Positions 50,550 through 58,919 of a stretch of 64,000 nt of DNA are shown piece by piece. Each line of letters opens with the position of its first letter. Positions within the stretch are counted from its first letter, which is position 1. The position numbers were made by a program, and so were the translations under genes. The notes below the pieces were generated by a model. That model did no database searches. It had not been told where the DNA came from and was given only the letters and a program-made list of their open reading frames with translations. The stretch comes from JAVBTR01 sp031556065 (lineage in GTDB: Bacteria; Bacillota; Clostridia; Christensenellales; Aristaeellaceae): NCBI GenBank assembly GCA_031556065.1, contig JAVBTR010000078.1:15818-79817 (forward strand), written 5' to 3'.

Positions 50550-53150
50550 TTATTCAATTATAAATTGATCTTCTTCGTTTACATTCACCACCATGGTATC
50601 CCCAGGGCGCACCTCACCCTTGATGATCGCCTTGGCCAGCAGGGTTTCCACATGGGTTTGGAGGAACCTGCGCAAAGGCCTTGCGCCAAAGGCGGGGTCG
50701 AAGCCCCGGTCGATGACGGTTTCAAGAGCCTTGGGCGTCAGTTCAAGACCCAATTGCTTATCCTTCAGCCTTCCACGGATGTCTTCAAGCATCAGTTCCA
50801 CAATGTCGCCAATCTCCGTTACCGTAAGGGGTTTAAAGAACACGGTTTCATCGATACGGTTTAAAAATTCCGGCCTGAACTGGGTTTTCAGCAGCCTTTC
50901 CACGCTGGTCCGGGCTTCCGGGTTCAGTTCGCCACTTCCGCCAATGCCTTCCAAAATATACTCGGAGCCCAGGTTGGAGGTCATAATCAAAATGGTGTTT
51001 TTGAAATCCACCGTCCTGCCCTTGGAATCGGTAATCCGGCCATCGTCCAGCACCTGCAAAAGCACGTTAAATACATCTGGGTGGGCTTTTTCCACTTCAT
51101 CCAGCAAAACCACCGCATAGGGCCTGCGGCGAACGGCTTCTGTCAATTGCCCGCCTTCGTCGTAGCCTACATAGCCCGGAGGGGCCCCAATTAAGCGAGA
51201 TACGGAGAACTTCTCCATGTATTCGGACATATCGATGCGGATCATACTCTTTTCATCGTCGAAAAGGGCTTGAGCCAAAGCCTTGGCCAGTTCTGTCTTG
51301 CCTACACCGGTGGGGCCCATAAACAGGAAGGAGCCAATGGGCCTGCCCTCGTCCTGGATGCCTGCACGGGAGCGAAGGATGCAATCCACTACCTTTTCCA
51401 CCGCTTCACCTTGGCCAATAACCCGCTCATGAAGGATATGGTCCAGGTGCAAAAGCTTTTCCCGTTCCGATTCCATCAGGCGGCTTACGGGAATACCCGT
51501 CCAGCGGCCAATGATCTTGGCAATCTCTTCCTGGGTCACTTTATCCCGAAGAAGGGAGGTTTCCGTCTTGTTCTTTTCCAATAAGGTTTCTTGTTCATGC
51601 AATTCCTTTTGCAATTTGGGCAGCTCACCATATTTCAGTTCCGCGGCCCGGTTCAGATCGTATTGGTTTTCCGCCTGCTCGATTTTGGAATTCACCGTTT
51701 CAATCTGTTCCCGGAGCTTTTGCACGGTTTGAATGGCGGCCTTTTCATTATCCCAGCCGGCCTTCATGGCCTGCATTTCATCCTTCAACTGAGCCAGCTC
51801 TTGCTGAACATGCTTCAATTGGGCGTTGCCAAGCTGACTGTCCTCTTTTTTAAGAGCCGCCTCTTCAATTTCCAGCCGCATGATCTTACGGGAAATTTCA
51901 TCCAGCTCCTGGGGCATAGAATCGATCTCTGTGCGGATCATGGCGCAGGCCTCGTCTACCAGATCGATGGCCTTGTCCGGCAAAAAGCGGTCGGCAATAT
52001 AGCGGTTAGAAAGGGTGGCGGCAGCGATCAGGGCTTCGTCCAGAATCTTTACGCCGTGGAACACCTCGTAGCGCTCCTTTAATCCACGGAGAATGGAAAT
52101 GGTGTCCTCCACCGTGGGCTCCGGCACCAGCACCGGCTGGAAACGCCGTTCCAGCGCCGCGTCGGTTTCGATGTATTTGCGGTATTCGTTTAAGGTGGTG
52201 GCGCCAATGCAGTGAAGCTCCCCACGGGCCAGCAACGGCTTGAGTAAGTTCCCCGCGTCCATGGCCCCCTCGGTTTTGCCTGCGCCCACAATGGTGTGCA
52301 ATTCATCGATAAACAGAATGATCTTGCCTTCTGAGGCCTTGATCTCTTGCAAAACAGCCTTTAACCGCTCTTCGAATTCCCCACGGAATTTCGCCCCGGC
52401 GATCAGCGCCCCCATATCCAAAGAAAAAATGGTGCGATCCTTCAGGGTTTCCGGCACATCCCCCCGGACAATGCGCAGAGCCAGCCCTTCAGCAATAGCG
52501 GTTTTACCCACCCCCGGTTCGCCGATCAGGCAGGGGTTGTTTTTCGTTTTGCGGCTTAGGATGCGGATCACGTTGCGAATCTCTTCGTCCCGGCCGATCA
52601 CCGGGTCCAGCTTGCGCTGGCGGGCCAGCTCTACCAAGTCGGTGCCGTATTTTTTTAGCGCCTCGTAGGTATCCTCCGGTGTATCGGTGGTAACCCGTGT
52701 GTTGCCCCGGACAGCCGTCAAGGCCGCCAGAAAATTTTCTTTATTAACCTGGAAGCGGTTAAATACCCCCTTGCAGGGGTTATCGGCCTTTTCAATCAGC
52801 CCCAGCATCATATGCTCCAGGGAAAGGTAATCGTCCTTCATCTGCTTTTGCTTTTCTTCAGCGCAGATCAGGGCCTTTTCAAGGCTTGGGTCGATGTAAA
52901 TCTGGTTCATTTCCCGCCCCTGGCCGGAAACCTTGGGCTGCCGTTCCACTTCGCCCAGAAAAGCGGCTTCCATAGAATCCACCGACACCCCCATTTTTTG
53001 CAGCAGGTTGGGGATCAGCCCCGCCTTATCCTCCAACAAGGCCACCAACAGATGGGCCTGGGTTACCTGGTTGTTTTGATATTCTGTAGCCAGTTGCTGC
53101 GCCCGCTGAATGGCGGCAATGGATTTTTGCGTAAACTGGTTCATGTTCAT
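50550..53150 (-). CDS. clpB: ATP-dependent chaperone ClpB
   Basis: An 866-residue Hsp104-class disaggregase: N domain (residues ~1-150), first AAA+ with GEPGVGKT (~200), a long coiled-coil middle domain (~400-525), second AAA+ with GPTGVGKTELA (~600). It rescues aggregated proteins with DnaK. AAGGAGAGATG precedes the ATG. A CtsR operator overlaps its promoter, so it belongs to the class III heat-shock regulon. Confidence 0.95.
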   Translation of the reverse strand: MNMNQFTQKSIAAIQRAQQLATEYQNNQVTQAHLLVALLEDKAGLIPNLLQKMGVSVDSMEAAFLGEVERQPKVSGQGREMNQIYIDPSLEKALICAEEKQKQMKDDYLSLEHMMLGLIEKADNPCKGVFNRFQVNKENFLAALTAVRGNTRVTTDTPEDTYEALKKYGTDLVELARQRKLDPVIGRDEEIRNVIRILSRKTKNNPCLIGEPGVGKTAIAEGLALRIVRGDVPETLKDRTIFSLDMGALIAGAKFRGEFEERLKAVLQEIKASEGKIILFIDELHTIVGAGKTEGAMDAGNLLKPLLARGELHCIGATTLNEYRKYIETDAALERRFQPVLVPEPTVEDTISILRGLKERYEVFHGVKILDEALIAAATLSNRYIADRFLPDKAIDLVDEACAMIRTEIDSMPQELDEISRKIMRLEIEEAALKKEDSQLGNAQLKHVQQELAQLKDEMQAMKAGWDNEKAAIQTVQKLREQIETVNSKIEQAENQYDLNRAAELKYGELPKLQKELHEQETLLEKNKTETSLLRDKVTQEEIAKIIGRWTGIPVSRLMESEREKLLHLDHILHERVIGQGEAVEKVVDCILRSRAGIQDEGRPIGSFLFMGPTGVGKTELAKALAQALFDDEKSMIRIDMSEYMEKFSVSRLIGAPPGYVGYDEGGQLTEAVRRRPYAVVLLDEVEKAHPDVFNVLLQVLDDGRITDSKGRTVDFKNTILIMTSNLGSEYILEGIGGSGELNPEARTSVERLLKTQFRPEFLNRIDETVFFKPLTVTEIGDIVELMLEDIRGRLKDKQLGLELTPKALETVIDRGFDPAFGARPLRRFLQTHVETLLAKAIIKGEVRPGDTMVVNVNEEDQFIIE

Positions 53151-53172
53151 AAAGCATCTCTCCTTACGAAGG

Positions 53173-53227
53173 TTTGACTATCTTTGACCTTCTCTTAATA
53201 TTATATCTCATTTGATCATTTTGTCAA
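53173..53227 (-). promoter_or_regulatory. clpB promoter with CtsR operator
   Basis: On the minus strand: TTGACA (53227-53222), 16 bases, TATAAT (53205-53200), then GGTCAAA-GAT-AGTCAAA (53189-53173), an exact match to the CtsR heptad consensus RGTCAAA-NAN-RGTCAAA. The operator lies over the start point, so CtsR binding would block transcription at normal temperature. Confidence 0.9.
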
Positions 53228-53233
53228 TATGGC

Positions 53234-53307
53234 TTTACTAAAATTCGCAATTGTGCTATAATAGGCCGCAAACAGGCCCATGGCTTTCTTTTGCCGTGGG
53301 CATTTTT
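53234..53307 (+). promoter_or_regulatory. Promoter and leader attenuator of the FAD oxidoreductase
   Basis: TTTACT (53234-53239), a 17-base spacer and TATAAT (53257-53262) form a promoter. It is followed within 15 bases by a hairpin: GCCCATGGC (53276-53284) with GCCGTGGGC (53293-53301), one G-T pair, and ATTTTT. A terminator-like hairpin between promoter and coding sequence suggests attenuation. It overlaps the divergent clpB promoter region. Confidence 0.65.
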
Positions 53308-53341
53308 ATGCGCAAAGAGAACACACATAAGGAGAATGACC

Positions 53342-54790
53342 ATGAACCCCACCAATTTTGACGCCATCATCATCGGCGCCGGCCCGGCCGGTATTTTCAC
53401 CGCCCTTGAACTGACCGACTTAAAACCCGATATGAAGCTGCTCATTGTAGATATTGGCCGCACCATCAAATCCCGTACCTGCCCTGCCCGCAAGCTGGGC
53501 CGCTGTGTGCACTGCAAGCCCTGCGGCATTGTTCACGGCTGGGCTGGGGCTGGTGCGTTTTCCGATGGAAAACTGTCTTTAAACGAGGAAGTAGGCGGCA
53601 ATATTTCCGATTATATGTCCCACCCCCAGGCCCAAGCCCTGATCAAGCATGCGGACGATATTTACATGCGTTTTGGCGCGCCAGATACGGTTCACGGCCT
53701 GGACGATAAAAAAGTAGAAGAGATCGCCTATGAAGCCAGCCGCCACAACATACGCCTGGTGCCCTGCCCTGTTCGTCACTTAGGCACGGAGCATGCGGGT
53801 ACGGTTTTAAGCAACATGTACGATCACCTGGTGGAAAACACCCACACCACCTTTTACGAGCTGACCTGTGCCGAAGAGATTTTGGTTAAGGACGGCAGCG
53901 TTATCGGCGCTACCCTAAAGCGGCCCAATGGCGAAATAGAAACCGTCTACGCGCCCTACGTGGTGGCTGCGCCTGGCCGTGGAGGCGCTGCCTGGCTTAC
54001 TGCCCAGGCCCATCAATTGAACCTGGCCACCCAGAACAACGAAGTGGATATTGGCGTCCGGGTGGAAGTGCCCAACAGCATTATGGATCACCTGACCAAG
54101 TATTTATACGAAGCCAAGCTGGTTTATTATTCCGACACCTATGAAAACAAGGTTCGCACCTTCTGCATGAATCCCGGCGGGGTGGTATCCGAAGAGCATT
54201 ACGAGGGCGGCATTGCGGTGGTAAACGGCCACAGCTACGGCGACCCGGCCATGCGCACCGGCAATACCAACTTTGCCATGCTGGTATCTACCAAATTCAC
54301 AGAACCCTTTAACCAGCCTATCGAATATGGCCGGGCCATCGCGCAGCTGGGTAACATGCTCACCGGCGGGCCTATTATGGTACAACGGCTGGGGGATTTG
54401 CTCCAGGGCCGGCGCACCGATACCGGACGGCTTAAAAAATCCACCACCATACCCACGCTGCAAACAGCGGTTCCGGGGGATTTAAGCTTTGTATTGCCAG
54501 AAAGGCATTTAACCAGCATTGTTGAAGCCTTAAAGGCCTTTGACAATGTGGCGCCGGGGCTGTATAGTAAAAACACGTTGTTATATGGCGTGGAAGTAAA
54601 GTTCTACTCTTCCAAGATTCTGGTAAACAGCCAGTTTGAAACGGCCATCCCCGGTTTGTATGCCATTGGGGACGGTGCGGGGATCACCCGGGGCCTGATG
54701 CAGGCCAGCGTCACAGGGGTATGCGTGGCCCGGGATATATCAACGAAAAATGAAGGGGTCAAGGGGGATAATCCCCCTTGCAAGGTTTAA
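53342..54790 (+). CDS. FAD-dependent oxidoreductase (COG2509 type)
   Basis: A 482-residue flavoprotein with the Rossmann dinucleotide motif IIIGAGPAGIFTALEL near the N-terminus, two Cys clusters (CPARKLGRCVHCKPC) and a C-terminal AIGDGAGITRGLMQA flavin motif. It matches the uncharacterised COG2509 dehydrogenases of Clostridia. ATG 53342 is seven bases from AAGGAG. The last ~10 residues (EGVKGDNPPCKV) come from a hairpin repeat that spans the stop codon, so the tail is probably an add-on. Confidence 0.85.
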   Translation: MNPTNFDAIIIGAGPAGIFTALELTDLKPDMKLLIVDIGRTIKSRTCPARKLGRCVHCKPCGIVHGWAGAGAFSDGKLSLNEEVGGNISDYMSHPQAQALIKHADDIYMRFGAPDTVHGLDDKKVEEIAYEASRHNIRLVPCPVRHLGTEHAGTVLSNMYDHLVENTHTTFYELTCAEEILVKDGSVIGATLKRPNGEIETVYAPYVVAAPGRGGAAWLTAQAHQLNLATQNNEVDIGVRVEVPNSIMDHLTKYLYEAKLVYYSDTYENKVRTFCMNPGGVVSEEHYEGGIAVVNGHSYGDPAMRTGNTNFAMLVSTKFTEPFNQPIEYGRAIAQLGNMLTGGPIMVQRLGDLLQGRRTDTGRLKKSTTIPTLQTAVPGDLSFVLPERHLTSIVEALKAFDNVAPGLYSKNTLLYGVEVKFYSSKILVNSQFETAIPGLYAIGDGAGITRGLMQASVTGVCVARDISTKNEGVKGDNPPCKV

Positions 54791-55098
54791 GGGACAGCGT
54801 CCCTTAGAAGAGCGAAGCCCAATCAAGAGGCAGCAGAACCAGCGAAGCGCTGTTCGTGCAAGCAAGCCGCTTTTTTCTCCCATTCCTAAGCTTAGGTTAA
54901 AGGGCATTGCTGCGCTCGCCCTTTTGCAGCGTTAAACCCCGTCGGTGGAGTTTCGCAGAAATTCCTTCCTTGCCCGACCAAATGACCGCAAAATCGAAGA
55001 TTTTGCCATGCAGGGAGGGAAATTCTCGAACGAATGCCAGCATTCGTTCGAAGCGTCGACTTTGTTGGCGCCTGACAAGGGATACATCCCTTGACCCA
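54760..55098. repeat. Hairpin-module array downstream of the oxidoreductase
   Basis: This gene-poor stretch (332 bases to the next gene) is dense in palindromes: one at 54760-54780 inside the coding end (arms CAAGGGGG/CCCCCTTG), TAAGGGACAGCGTCCCTTA at 54788-54806 (it contains the stop), AGCGAAGCGCT, AAAATCGAAGATTTT, CGAACGAATGC paired with GCATTCGTTCG (near 55030-55055), and CAAGGGATACATCCCTTG near 55076-55093. Two of these modules recur at 63.9 kb. I see no promoter, tRNA or coding gene in it. Confidence 0.7.
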
Positions 55099-55122
55099 TC
55101 CTTTTTTGCGTAGGTGATTTAA

Positions 55123-55944
55123 TTGGCCATGATCTTTTGCCCCCTGTTCAGCGGTTCCTCGGGAAACGCTTTATTCGTCATGGCCGGACACACCAAGCTC
55201 CTTATCGATGCAGGCCTCCCCGGCTCTACCATTGCCGGCGCCCTTGAATCCATCGGCGTAGACGTAGCCGATCTAAACGCCATTCTCATCACCCACGAGC
55301 ATTCCGATCACGTTACCGGGGCCGGGGTTCTCAGCCGCAAATACCAGATTCCCCTTTACGCCAACCACCCCACCTGGGCCGCTATGAGCCGCAAGGTGGG
55401 CACCATTACCGTGCGTAATTACCGGGAGTTCGAAACCTGCGAGGATTTCTTTATTGGGGATATTCACGTACGGCCCTTCCCCATTCCCCACGATGCCGCC
55501 GCCCCCGTAGGCTATCGCCTGTCCCACGGCCAAACCAGTATTTCCACTGCCACCGACCTTGGCCACTTCCCCAAATCCGTTATGAAGGCTATTAAGGGCA
55601 GCGATATTGTGCTGCTTGAAAGCAACCACGATCCGGACATGCTTATGCGAAACCCCCACTACCCCGGCTATCTTAAAAAACGCATTCTGGGCGACAAAGG
55701 CCATTTAAGCAACGCCGCCTGTGCCGATGCCTTGGAAACCATTTTGGAAGGCGGCACCCGCCATGTGGTCCTAGGTCACTTAAGCGGCGAAAACAACCTG
55801 CCGGAATTGGCCTACCGCACCGCCTGTGAACGGCTATCTCAAATAGGCGTAACCCTGGGCCAGGATGTCCAGGTGGATTTAGCCCACCGCAACCGGGTCG
55901 GCAACGTCTACACCCTGGACGAAGGGCTGCCGGTATTCCTATGA
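55123..55944 (+). CDS. WalJ/YycJ-like metallo-beta-lactamase-fold hydrolase
   Basis: A 273-residue protein with CPLFSGSSGNALFV at the N-terminus and ITHEHSDHVTG as the metal motif, as in WalJ (YycJ), an MBL-fold nuclease linked to cell division and DNA repair. It starts at TTG 55123 or ATG 55129, after AGGTGA. As in many Bacillota it is followed by a membrane protease and rlmH, an old neighbourhood. The walRK system is absent here. Confidence 0.87.
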   Translation: MAMIFCPLFSGSSGNALFVMAGHTKLLIDAGLPGSTIAGALESIGVDVADLNAILITHEHSDHVTGAGVLSRKYQIPLYANHPTWAAMSRKVGTITVRNYREFETCEDFFIGDIHVRPFPIPHDAAAPVGYRLSHGQTSISTATDLGHFPKSVMKAIKGSDIVLLESNHDPDMLMRNPHYPGYLKKRILGDKGHLSNAACADALETILEGGTRHVVLGHLSGENNLPELAYRTACERLSQIGVTLGQDVQVDLAHRNRVGNVYTLDEGLPVFL

Positions 55945-56816
55945 CAAGACGAAAGCCCGAGCTGCGCTCCTGGTCAGTGTTGGTTCTTTTAGCACTCATA
56001 TCCCTTACCTCCAACTGGGCCAGCGTGGCGGCCGACCGCATTTTTAAGCAAAGCGGCACCCCTGCCACGGCCTATCTTCTGGTTATCTTTCAAGAGCTTT
56101 TGCTTTACGGCGTGCCGGGGCTGATCTACATTTCCCAGGCCCGGGGCATCACCCTGCCCCAGCTCACCGAAAAGCACGCCTTAACCCTTAAGCCCCTTTT
56201 GCTCACCGCTTTGGCCGCCACCCTCCACCAGGGGGCCATGACCCTTTTAACAGGGCTGATGGATCAGTTCCTTAAGGCCCAGGGCATCAGTGCTCTGGGT
56301 GCGGGCATGCCTGTCCCGTCCAACACGGCGGATTTTATTCTGGCTCTGTTCGCCATTGTGATCCTGCCCGCCTTTTGTGAAGAAAGCCTGTTCCGCCGCG
56401 GGGTTTTATCCTGCCTCCGCCGGGAATTTTCCGATTTAAACGCCATCCTTTTCACCGCTCTTTTGTTTGCCATGATGCATGGCAGCCTGGCTGGCTTCCC
56501 GGCCCATTTGTTTACCGGCCTGGTACTGACCTACCTGTGCTTTGCCACTGGCAGCCTGGTTTTCCCCATGGTCTATCATTTGGTTTTCAACCTGATATCT
56601 TTACTCCTGTCCATGTTTCCGGCGCTGATTTTACCCCTGCCACTGGCAGCGGCCTTGATCTGCCTGGCCATTCTTCTGGGGCTCATGGCCCTGATGCCCC
56701 TTTTCTCAAACCGCCAGCCCATGGCCTCCCGAAAGGCCTCTGCTTTCACAGTTATTATTCTGTGCGTAGCTTTATTGCTGCTTTTGCCTAAATACATCCT
56801 GCCCCTTTTGCCTTAG
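55941..56816 (+). CDS. CPBP-family intramembrane protease
   Basis: A 291-residue membrane protein with about eight helices and the CPBP signature: CEESLFRRGVLSCL (EExxxR), ALLFAMMHGS and VYHLVFN, giving Glu and His catalytic residues. The family includes CAAX prenyl proteases and bacteriocin self-immunity proteins. The start overlaps the preceding stop by four bases, so it is coupled to the WalJ-like gene. Substrate unknown. Confidence 0.87.
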   Translation: MTRRKPELRSWSVLVLLALISLTSNWASVAADRIFKQSGTPATAYLLVIFQELLLYGVPGLIYISQARGITLPQLTEKHALTLKPLLLTALAATLHQGAMTLLTGLMDQFLKAQGISALGAGMPVPSNTADFILALFAIVILPAFCEESLFRRGVLSCLRREFSDLNAILFTALLFAMMHGSLAGFPAHLFTGLVLTYLCFATGSLVFPMVYHLVFNLISLLLSMFPALILPLPLAAALICLAILLGLMALMPLFSNRQPMASRKASAFTVIILCVALLLLLPKYILPLLP

Positions 56817-56826
56817 GAGGTGCGAA

Positions 56827-57303
56827 ATGCTGTCCGTTATCTGCGTTGGAAAGCTTAAAGAAAAGCCTCTGCGGGCCTTGTGTGACGAATACCTTAAGCG
56901 GCTTACCCGCTACGATTCCATCGAGGAAATCCAGCTGCCAGATCTACCCGAACGGGACAACGCGTCCGATAAAGACAGGGAAGCCATTATCCAAAAAGAG
57001 GGGCAGGATATTCTTGCCCGGGTGGGCCCCAGGGATTATGTTATCGCCATGTGTGTTGAGGGTAAGCAAATAGATAGCCCTGCCCTTTCGAAAAACTTGG
57101 AAGCCATTAAGCTAAACGGCTATACCCGGATCGTGTTCATCATCGGCGGTTCTTTAGGGCTCAGCGATCATGTGAAGAGACGGGCCAATGAAAAGCTTTC
57201 CCTCTCGCCCATGACCTTCCCCCACGGCCTATTCCGCTTAATGCTCCTGGAACAAATCTACCGCGCCCAGAAGATATCCTCCGGCGAACGCTATCATAAA
57301 TAA
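56827..57303 (+). CDS. rlmH: 23S rRNA pseudouridine-1915 N3-methyltransferase
   Basis: A 158-residue SPOUT methyltransferase: VGKLKEKPLRAL at the N-terminus, FIIGGSLGLSDHV as the knot/SAM site, and the C-terminal LLEQIYRAQKISSGERYHK. It methylates pseudouridine 1915 in helix 69 of 23S rRNA. Length and sequence are normal. AGGAGG precedes ATG 56827, ten bases after the protease stop. Confidence 0.95.
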   Translation: MLSVICVGKLKEKPLRALCDEYLKRLTRYDSIEEIQLPDLPERDNASDKDREAIIQKEGQDILARVGPRDYVIAMCVEGKQIDSPALSKNLEAIKLNGYTRIVFIIGGSLGLSDHVKRRANEKLSLSPMTFPHGLFRLMLLEQIYRAQKISSGERYHK

Positions 57304-57324
57304 AACAAAGTCAGGAGCATGTCC

Positions 57325-57801
57325 ATGAAACGCAACCAAACCTCCCTTCTTTCCCTGGCGCTGGTTCTCCTGCTGGCCATTTTCGGCGGTTCCCAGCTTT
57401 TTAACAGCGAAGCCCCCGCCGCCCTCCCGGTAGAGCCTGTGGCCACTGTGGCCGCCATGGCTAAAGAGGAGCCCATCATCCAGCCGGAAGACATTGCCGC
57501 CTATTTGTTCCAGCATGGGGAGCTGCCTAATAACTTTATCACAAAAAAAGAAGCCCAGGCCCTAGGCTGGGACAGCAGCAAGAATTATTTAAGCGATGTG
57601 GCCCCTGGCAAATCCATTGGCGGAGACCACTACGGCAACTACGAAAAGCGCTTGCCCACAAAGCAAGGCCGCACCTGGAAGGAATGCGACTGCAACTATG
57701 TGGAAGGCAAGCGCAACGCCTACCGTATCTGTTTTTCCAACGATGGCCTGGTGTTCTACAGCGACGATCATTACCAATCCTTCACCGAAATGAAGCCCTA
57801 A
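57325..57801 (+). CDS. Secreted barnase-type ribonuclease
   Basis: A 158-residue preprotein: residues 1-30 are a signal or anchor segment (LALVLLLAIFGG), then a linker, and a barnase-like domain (LPNNFITKKEAQALGW, IGGDHYGNYEKRLP). Catalytic E120, R134 and H149 are spaced 14 and 15 apart, exactly as E73, R87 and H102 in barnase. It should cleave RNA after guanosine outside the cell. ATG 57325 sits seven bases after AGGAG. No barstar-like inhibitor gene follows. Two extra cysteines (CDC) flank the catalytic region. Confidence 0.87.
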   Translation: MKRNQTSLLSLALVLLLAIFGGSQLFNSEAPAALPVEPVATVAAMAKEEPIIQPEDIAAYLFQHGELPNNFITKKEAQALGWDSSKNYLSDVAPGKSIGGDHYGNYEKRLPTKQGRTWKECDCNYVEGKRNAYRICFSNDGLVFYSDDHYQSFTEMKP

Positions 57802-57819
57802 ATGTATTTTATGCTGAAG

Positions 57820-57926
57820 GGGCTGTGGCAGCAAGAGTTGGGATACATAAGCAATATCATTAAGTTAAGAAAAAGAGCAAGGCAGGGAAAAAGCCTTGCT
57901 CTTTTTCTTAACTTAATGATATTGGT
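57820..57926. repeat. Dispersed hairpin element, copy 2
   Basis: Begins with GGGGCTGTGGCAG, then a perfect 32-bp inverted repeat, 57852-57883 against 57893-57924, loop of nine. The outer arms match copy 1 at 50473-50538; the inner arms (AAAAAGAGCAAGGC) differ entirely yet pair. It follows the barnase stop and probably ends transcription. The rest of 57927-58054 shows no feature I can support. Confidence 0.78.
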
Positions 57927-58054
57927 TTCAAAAGGGGAGACAGTACAAGATTCAAGGATTTTCCGTCAAAACGACGCAGTTGTGGCGGAAAAGACGCAGA
58001 AAATTGCCCTTTCGGAGTTTTGAAACACGCCCTAGCAGGTTTTACGGATAAATC

Positions 58055-58855
58055 TTATTTGGCCACAATGGCAAGACCCGTTGCCAGATAGGACTCCGTC
58101 CCAATAATGTCTTGCGGCAGTTCGAACACGCCGCCTTGCCAGAAGAATACGTCAATCTTCTGGGACAGCAGTGCCTGATACTTGGCTTCTGTGGGAATCA
58201 CCACGAACACCACGTTCTTTTCAAGAATTTTGGCAATCTCCTGTACCAGCGCCACATTGAAGCCGGCAGCCTGGCCATCGGCAGCAACATAGTCCATGGG
58301 AGGCAGCTCGCCGGATACGCCAACATACAGGGTATCCGCGCCTTCAAACAGCTTAGCTTCGCTGGCTGCGTTGGCTTCGGAAACGTTATCCACACCGTAA
58401 ACAAGGGTTTCCATCAGGGAGTAAACTTTGCCGTTTTCTTTCAGTTCCGCAATAGCACCGCTGATGGCATCCGCCAACTGGGCATCTTCGCTGCGCAGAA
58501 TCATCTTCATTTTCATGGTAACGTTAGGCAAAACAGTCAGTTTAAAAGCGTCCGGGTCAGTCTTAACCAGGTATTGCGCCGTAATATAGGGGAGGATCGT
58601 GTAATCAGCCCGGCCACTTTGCAGCGCGGCAACCAGTTCGGAATAGGAAGGTACCAGTATGGTGGTTTCTTCGCTGTTGAAGCCAAAGATGGACATCCGG
58701 TCTTCTGTGGTCAGGTTAAAGGCGTTGTAGGTATACACCAGCCGCATGTCTTTCAGGTTCATTTCCCTAAGATCAAGGGAGGTGGATGCTGCCATAGCAA
58801 AGGAGCACATAGATACCATTAGGACGATCGCCAATAAAAGGGCTATTTTTTTCAT
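58055..58855 (-). CDS. Solute-binding-protein-like secreted protein with swapped lobes
   Basis: A 266-residue protein. A signal peptide ends around SFAMAAS, without a lipobox. Residues ~30-160 resemble the second half of a family-3 amino-acid-binding protein (SYSELVAALQSGRADYTILP and AISGAIAELKENGKV). Residues ~170-260 resemble the first half (LYVGVSGELPPMDYV, GFNVALVQEIAKIL, then the return strand). The order is thus inverted, as in circular permutation or a truncated tandem. No transporter genes adjoin it. ATG 58855 follows GGAGG. Confidence 0.7.
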   Translation of the reverse strand: MKKIALLLAIVLMVSMCSFAMAASTSLDLREMNLKDMRLVYTYNAFNLTTEDRMSIFGFNSEETTILVPSYSELVAALQSGRADYTILPYITAQYLVKTDPDAFKLTVLPNVTMKMKMILRSEDAQLADAISGAIAELKENGKVYSLMETLVYGVDNVSEANAASEAKLFEGADTLYVGVSGELPPMDYVAADGQAAGFNVALVQEIAKILEKNVVFVVIPTEAKYQALLSQKIDVFFWQGGVFELPQDIIGTESYLATGLAIVAK

Positions 58856-58919
58856 GGGGGAAGCCTCCATTCATAATGATATATGTATAGACGCAAAACC
58901 CCTGGATTTACTACAATGA

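Noticed and set aside
50593..52082. Open frames of 175 and 163 residues antisense to clpB
   Set aside because: Shadows of clpB codon structure; compositions are Ser/Leu- or Phe-rich without recognisable motifs.
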